Source: an uncultured Prevotella sp. (GTDB taxonomy: Bacteria; Bacteroidota; Bacteroidia; Bacteroidales; Bacteroidaceae). From it: a DNA stretch of 25,414 nt. This document shows positions 22,902 to 25,414 of the stretch, in pieces (position 1 is the stretch's first letter; each line of letters starts with the position of its first letter). The DNA lies in NCBI GenBank assembly GCA_900553965.1, contig USFX01000011.1, forward strand, positions 1 to 25,414, in the 5' to 3' direction. A model generated the notes under the pieces. The model had not been told where the DNA came from. It did no database searches and saw nothing but the letters and a program-made list of their open reading frames with translations. Position numbers and translations under genes: made by a program.

Positions 22902-24200
22902 TTATATATTATCGAGCGCCTGACTGATGTCGGCGATGAGGTCGTCGACGTGTTCCGTTCCGATGCTGAGCCGGATGGTCGACGGAAGGATGTGCTGTTG
23001 GGCGAGTTCCTCGGGCGAGAGCTGTGAGTGAGTTGTGGTGGCGGGGTGGATGACGAGGCTCTTCACGTCAGCCACGTTGGCCAGCAGCGAGAATATTTCG
23101 AGATTGTCGATGAAAGCCCACGCCTCTTTCTCGCCGCCGCGTATGTCGAAGGTGAAGATGGAGCCGCCGCCCGCGGGGAACAGTTTCGTGTAAAGTCCGT
23201 GGTCGGGATGCGTCGTAAGCTGCGGATGGTTCACCCGAGCCACCTTGGGATGGGCGGCGAGGAAATCGACGACGCGGCGCGTGTTGTAGGCATGGCGCTC
23301 CACGCGCAGACTCAGCGTCTCCAGTCCCTGAAGCAGAATCCACGCGTTGAAGGGAGAAATGGCGGCTCCCGTGTCACGCAGGATGACGGCGCGTATGCGT
23401 GTGACGAAAGCGGCGCGGCCGGCAACGTCGGCAAATACGGCACCGTGGTAGCTCGGGTCGGGCTGGGCCAGCGTGGGATATTTCGCGGCATTGGCCTTCC
23501 AGTCGAAGCGTCCGGCGTCGACGATTATTCCGCCGAGACTCGACCCGTGACCGCCGATGAACTTCGTGGCCGAGTGGACGACGATGTCGGCGCCGTGTTC
23601 GATGGGGCGGATGAGATAGGGCGTGCCGAAGGTGTTGTCGACAATCACGATGGTGTTGTGGCGGTGGGCAATTTCGGCAATGCGGTCGATGTCGGTCACG
23701 TTGGCATTGGGATTGCCGAATGTCTCTATGATGATGGCTTTTGTGTTCGGACGGAACGCCGCGTCGATGGCATCGAAGTCGGCGGGATTGACTATTGTGT
23801 GGTCGACGCCCTGAGTGCTGAGCGTGTGGGCGATGAGATTGTACGTGCCGCCGTAGAGATTGTCGGCCGCGATGATATGGTCGCCGGCCTGTGCGACATT
23901 CTGCAGGGCGTAGGTGATGGCGGCCGCTCCGCTGGCAACGGCCAGTCCGGCGACACCGCATTCGAGTGCCGCCACGCGGTCTTCGAGCACACCCTGAGTG
24001 GAGTTGGTCAGCCGGCCGTAGATGTTTCCGGCGTCGCGCAGTCCGAACCGGTCGGCAGCGTGCTGCGAATTGCGGAAGACATACGACGTCGTCTGATATA
24101 TCGGTACGGCTCTTGCATCTGTCGCCGGGTCCGGATTTTCCTGTCCTACGTGGAGCTGAAGGGTCTCAAAATGGAGCTTGCTGAGTGATTCTTTCTTCAT
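22902..24200 (-). CDS. metY: O-acetylhomoserine sulfhydrylase (aminocarboxypropyltransferase)
   Basis: This PLP enzyme of the Cys/Met metabolism family makes homocysteine directly from O-acetylhomoserine and sulfide. The 432-residue protein matches the usual 425-435 length. It shows VPIYQTTSYVF (32-42), IYGRLTNSTQGVLEDRVAALE (60-80), LYGGTYNL, VDNTFGTPYLIRP and VVHSATKFIGGHGSSLGG, where Lys213 binds PLP. The long form with IYGRLTNPT-like and KFIGGHG motifs separates it from cystathionine gamma-synthases of about 380 residues. It is transcribed away from the Lrp-type regulator gene, with both promoters inside a 157-bp gap, so that regulator may control it. Confidence 0.92.
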   Translation of the reverse strand: MKKESLSKLHFETLQLHVGQENPDPATDARAVPIYQTTSYVFRNSQHAADRFGLRDAGNIYGRLTNSTQGVLEDRVAALECGVAGLAVASGAAAITYALQNVAQAGDHIIAADNLYGGTYNLIAHTLSTQGVDHTIVNPADFDAIDAAFRPNTKAIIIETFGNPNANVTDIDRIAEIAHRHNTIVIVDNTFGTPYLIRPIEHGADIVVHSATKFIGGHGSSLGGIIVDAGRFDWKANAAKYPTLAQPDPSYHGAVFADVAGRAAFVTRIRAVILRDTGAAISPFNAWILLQGLETLSLRVERHAYNTRRVVDFLAAHPKVARVNHPQLTTHPDHGLYTKLFPAGGGSIFTFDIRGGEKEAWAFIDNLEIFSLLANVADVKSLVIHPATTTHSQLSPEELAQQHILPSTIRLSIGTEHVDDLIADISQALDNI

Positions 24201-24248
24201 AACGCTGTTCTTTTATGCTTCTGTTCTTTTTCTGTCATGTTTCTGCTG

Positions 24249-24256
24249 CAAAGGTA
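24249..24256 (-). promoter_or_regulatory. -7 element of metY
   Basis: TACCTTTG on the minus strand fits TAnnTTTG and lies 48 bp before the metY ATG. The -33 region is not clear. Confidence 0.6.
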
Positions 24257-24307
24257 ATAATGTGGGAAAGATATTCCATGGTTTTCGCTGTATTCGGAAA
24301 ATATCAC

Positions 24308-24315
24308 TATATTTG
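24308..24315 (+). promoter_or_regulatory. -7 element of the Lrp/AsnC gene
   Basis: TATATTTG is followed by GCACC, as is common for this promoter class, 42 bp before the ATG at 24358. A TTTT run at 24282-24285 may be the -33 part. It is back to back with the metY promoter. Confidence 0.65.
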
Positions 24316-24357
24316 CACCGTCTTACAGTAATGATATTCTAAAAACAGCATTGAAAC

Positions 24358-24834
24358 ATGAACGAAACAGAATCACTCGACCGCACGGACCTGCTCATTC
24401 TTGACGCGCTGCAGCACAATGCGCGCATGACCAACAAGGAGCTTGCCGCCCAGGTTCACCTGTCGCCCACGCCGGTCTTCGAACGCTGGAAACGCCTCGA
24501 ACGCGAGGGCTATATAAAGAAATATATCGCCGTGCTTGACGCCGACAAGCTCAACCGCGGCTTCGTCGTTTTCTGCTGCGTGAAGCTGAGCCGGCTGAAC
24601 ACGGACACGGCAAACGATTTCACCACCCGCGTCATGGCGATGCCTGAGGTCACGGAGTGCTACAACATCTCCGGCCACTTCGACTACATGCTCAAACTCC
24701 ATTCTTTCGACATGAAGCAGTATCAGCGCTTCCTGATAGATGTGCTCGGAAAGATTGAGAGCGTGGCCTCGATAGAGAGTACGTTCGTGATGGAGGAAGT
24801 GAAGCATGAGTATGGTGTTGGGGTAGTGGGGTAG
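24358..24834 (+). CDS. Lrp/AsnC family transcriptional regulator
   Basis: This is an amino-acid-responsive DNA-binding protein. The 158-residue protein has the N-terminal AsnC-type winged helix-turn-helix (about 7-66; LDRTDLLILDALQHNARMTN, ELAAQVHLSPTPVFERWKRLE) and the C-terminal RAM ligand-binding domain (about 70-145; VVFCCVKLSRLN, MPEVTECYNISGHFDYMLKL). Length is typical. Divergence from metY, with overlapping promoter regions, makes control of sulfur amino acid synthesis and of itself a reasonable inference; the effector is not predictable. Control of the glycine cleavage operon, as Lrp does in E. coli, is also possible but not shown. A family B repeat begins 6 bp after the stop. Confidence 0.92.
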   Translation: MNETESLDRTDLLILDALQHNARMTNKELAAQVHLSPTPVFERWKRLEREGYIKKYIAVLDADKLNRGFVVFCCVKLSRLNTDTANDFTTRVMAMPEVTECYNISGHFDYMLKLHSFDMKQYQRFLIDVLGKIESVASIESTFVMEEVKHEYGVGVVG

Positions 24835-24840
24835 TTTTTT

Positions 24841-25001
24841 GAGAAGGGAGGATTTTCGAGGAGGGATTTCGAGGAGGGAGGAGTGTGGCGGGAGGAGTGA
24901 GAATTGTCTTGTTGGATGAAAACAAAGCTATTCTCACTCCTCACTCCACACTCCACCCTCTTCTCTTCACGCTCCTCCCTCCTCGAATTCCCCCTCCTCC
25001 G
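24841..25001. repeat. Family B palindromic element, copy 3 (longest)
   Basis: Outer arms TTCGAGGAGGGAGGAG (24868-24883) and 24972-24987 pair perfectly over 16 bp. Inner arms GGAGTGAGAAT (24894-24904) and ATTCTCACTCC (24930-24940) pair over 11 bp around a 25-nt loop containing TGTCTTGTTGGATGA, a diverged form of the loop in the other copies. It may also terminate the regulator transcript. Confidence 0.85.
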
Positions 25002-25071
25002 AATAATATTTTTTCCGAATTTAAAGCCGTCAGGAGCAGGGACTTTCTGAAAAAATTCCGCCGCGGCTTCA

Positions 25072-25098
25072 AATAACGGAAATATGGCGTCCGTTATT
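25072..25098. repeat. Hairpin in the gene-free right end
   Basis: AATAACGGA (25072-25080) and TCCGTTATT (25090-25098) form a perfect 9-bp inverted repeat with a 9-nt loop. It is the only structure I see between the family B and family C elements. No gene is apparent anywhere in 24835-25414. Confidence 0.5.
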
Positions 25099-25210
25099 TT
25101 CCGGTTATTTATCCGCTGAATATTCACCCGTTTTCTAACTTTCTTATTGTCAGTTGTTTACGAAAAGCCGTGTTCTCGTTGTTTTTCTCCGGAGCCGAAA
25201 AAGTCTTGCT

Positions 25211-25414
25211 GTAAGGGCCTCCCGAGGTTGCAACGGGGCCCTTACGGCATTGCAACGGGGGCCCCGTTGCAACCTCATAAGGCCGCTATTGCGACCCCGG
25301 GAGGCCCTTACGGCAGAAAAAAGGGGTCATTTTCGGACATCAAAAAAATCAGAAATCCGCGTTCTGGAAACGCCGTAAGGCCCTCCCGGGGGCGATGCGA
25401 CGTCCGGAAGTGAC
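25211..25414. repeat. Family C GC-rich nested palindrome, copy 2, running to the window edge
   Basis: Outer arms GTAAGGGCCTCCC (25211-25223) and 25299-25311 pair over 13 bp. Immediately inside, GAGGTTGCAACGGGGCCC (25224-25241) pairs perfectly with 25259-25276 over 18 bp. A further partial unit, CGCCGTAAGGCCCTCCCGGG, starts at 25371 and suggests tandem copies continuing beyond the window. Confidence 0.85.

Noticed and set aside
24723..25127. Minus-strand frame overlapping the regulator end and the family B repeat
   Set aside because: Most of it is translated palindromic repeat or the antisense of the regulator; there is no promoter and no family match.

Overview
The window looks like a chromosomal segment of a Bacteroidota bacterium, most like the order Bacteroidales and probably a Prevotella-type genome. 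Evidence is the recurrent TAnnTTTG (-7) promoter element with upstream TTTG, the lack of strong Shine-Dalgarno sequences, a BACON-like lipoprotein, DUF3737 and DUF6169-like proteins, and the order lplA-gcvT-gcvH-gcvPA-gcvPB-lpd. The genus is inference from family content, not from any marker gene.

Left part (1-5910, minus strand): a tandem-domain secreted SGNH/CE12-type esterase, then dnaG primase, queD and queE (queuosine precursor synthesis), and a cardiolipin synthase cut by the left edge. Next (6061-6707, minus) is a two-gene small operon whose second gene, DUF6169-like, carries an in-frame amber codon where a Trp is expected.

Middle (about 7.2-11.5 kb, plus): an AT-rich island (about 40% GC by hand count on single lines, against about 60-67% in neighbouring housekeeping genes). 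It holds the C-terminal remnant of a C5 DNA methyltransferase, a complete type II restriction-modification pair (a C5 methyltransferase with a very long internal insertion and an MvaI/BcnI-like PD-ExK endonuclease) and a small lipoprotein. The GC-rich core then resumes with DUF3737, a MATE transporter and a MalY/PatB-type PLP enzyme.

Right part (15.2-22.8 kb, plus): a glycine cleavage operon, headed by lipoate-protein ligase A and then gcvT, gcvH, gcvPA and gcvPB, with a clear promoter in front and a very strong intrinsic terminator behind. The E3 gene lpd follows. Together these supply all four proteins of the glycine cleavage complex plus the ligase that lipoylates GcvH. Convergent metY (O-acetylhomoserine sulfhydrylase) and divergent lrp/asnC close the gene part, leaving about 580 bp without genes.

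The most unusual layer is repetitive. Four families of short structured repeats lie between genes: (A) 9-bp tandem units that fold into hairpins at three gene junctions; (B) GAGGAGTG-type palindromes with a conserved loop, three copies, one of them in frame INSIDE lpd and adding about 30 codons; (C) GC-rich nested palindromes, two copies; (D) about 22-bp imperfect tandem repeats just upstream of cls and lpd. The in-frame palindrome in lpd is the observation I rate highest. I saw no CRISPR array, transposase, integrase, tRNA or rRNA.
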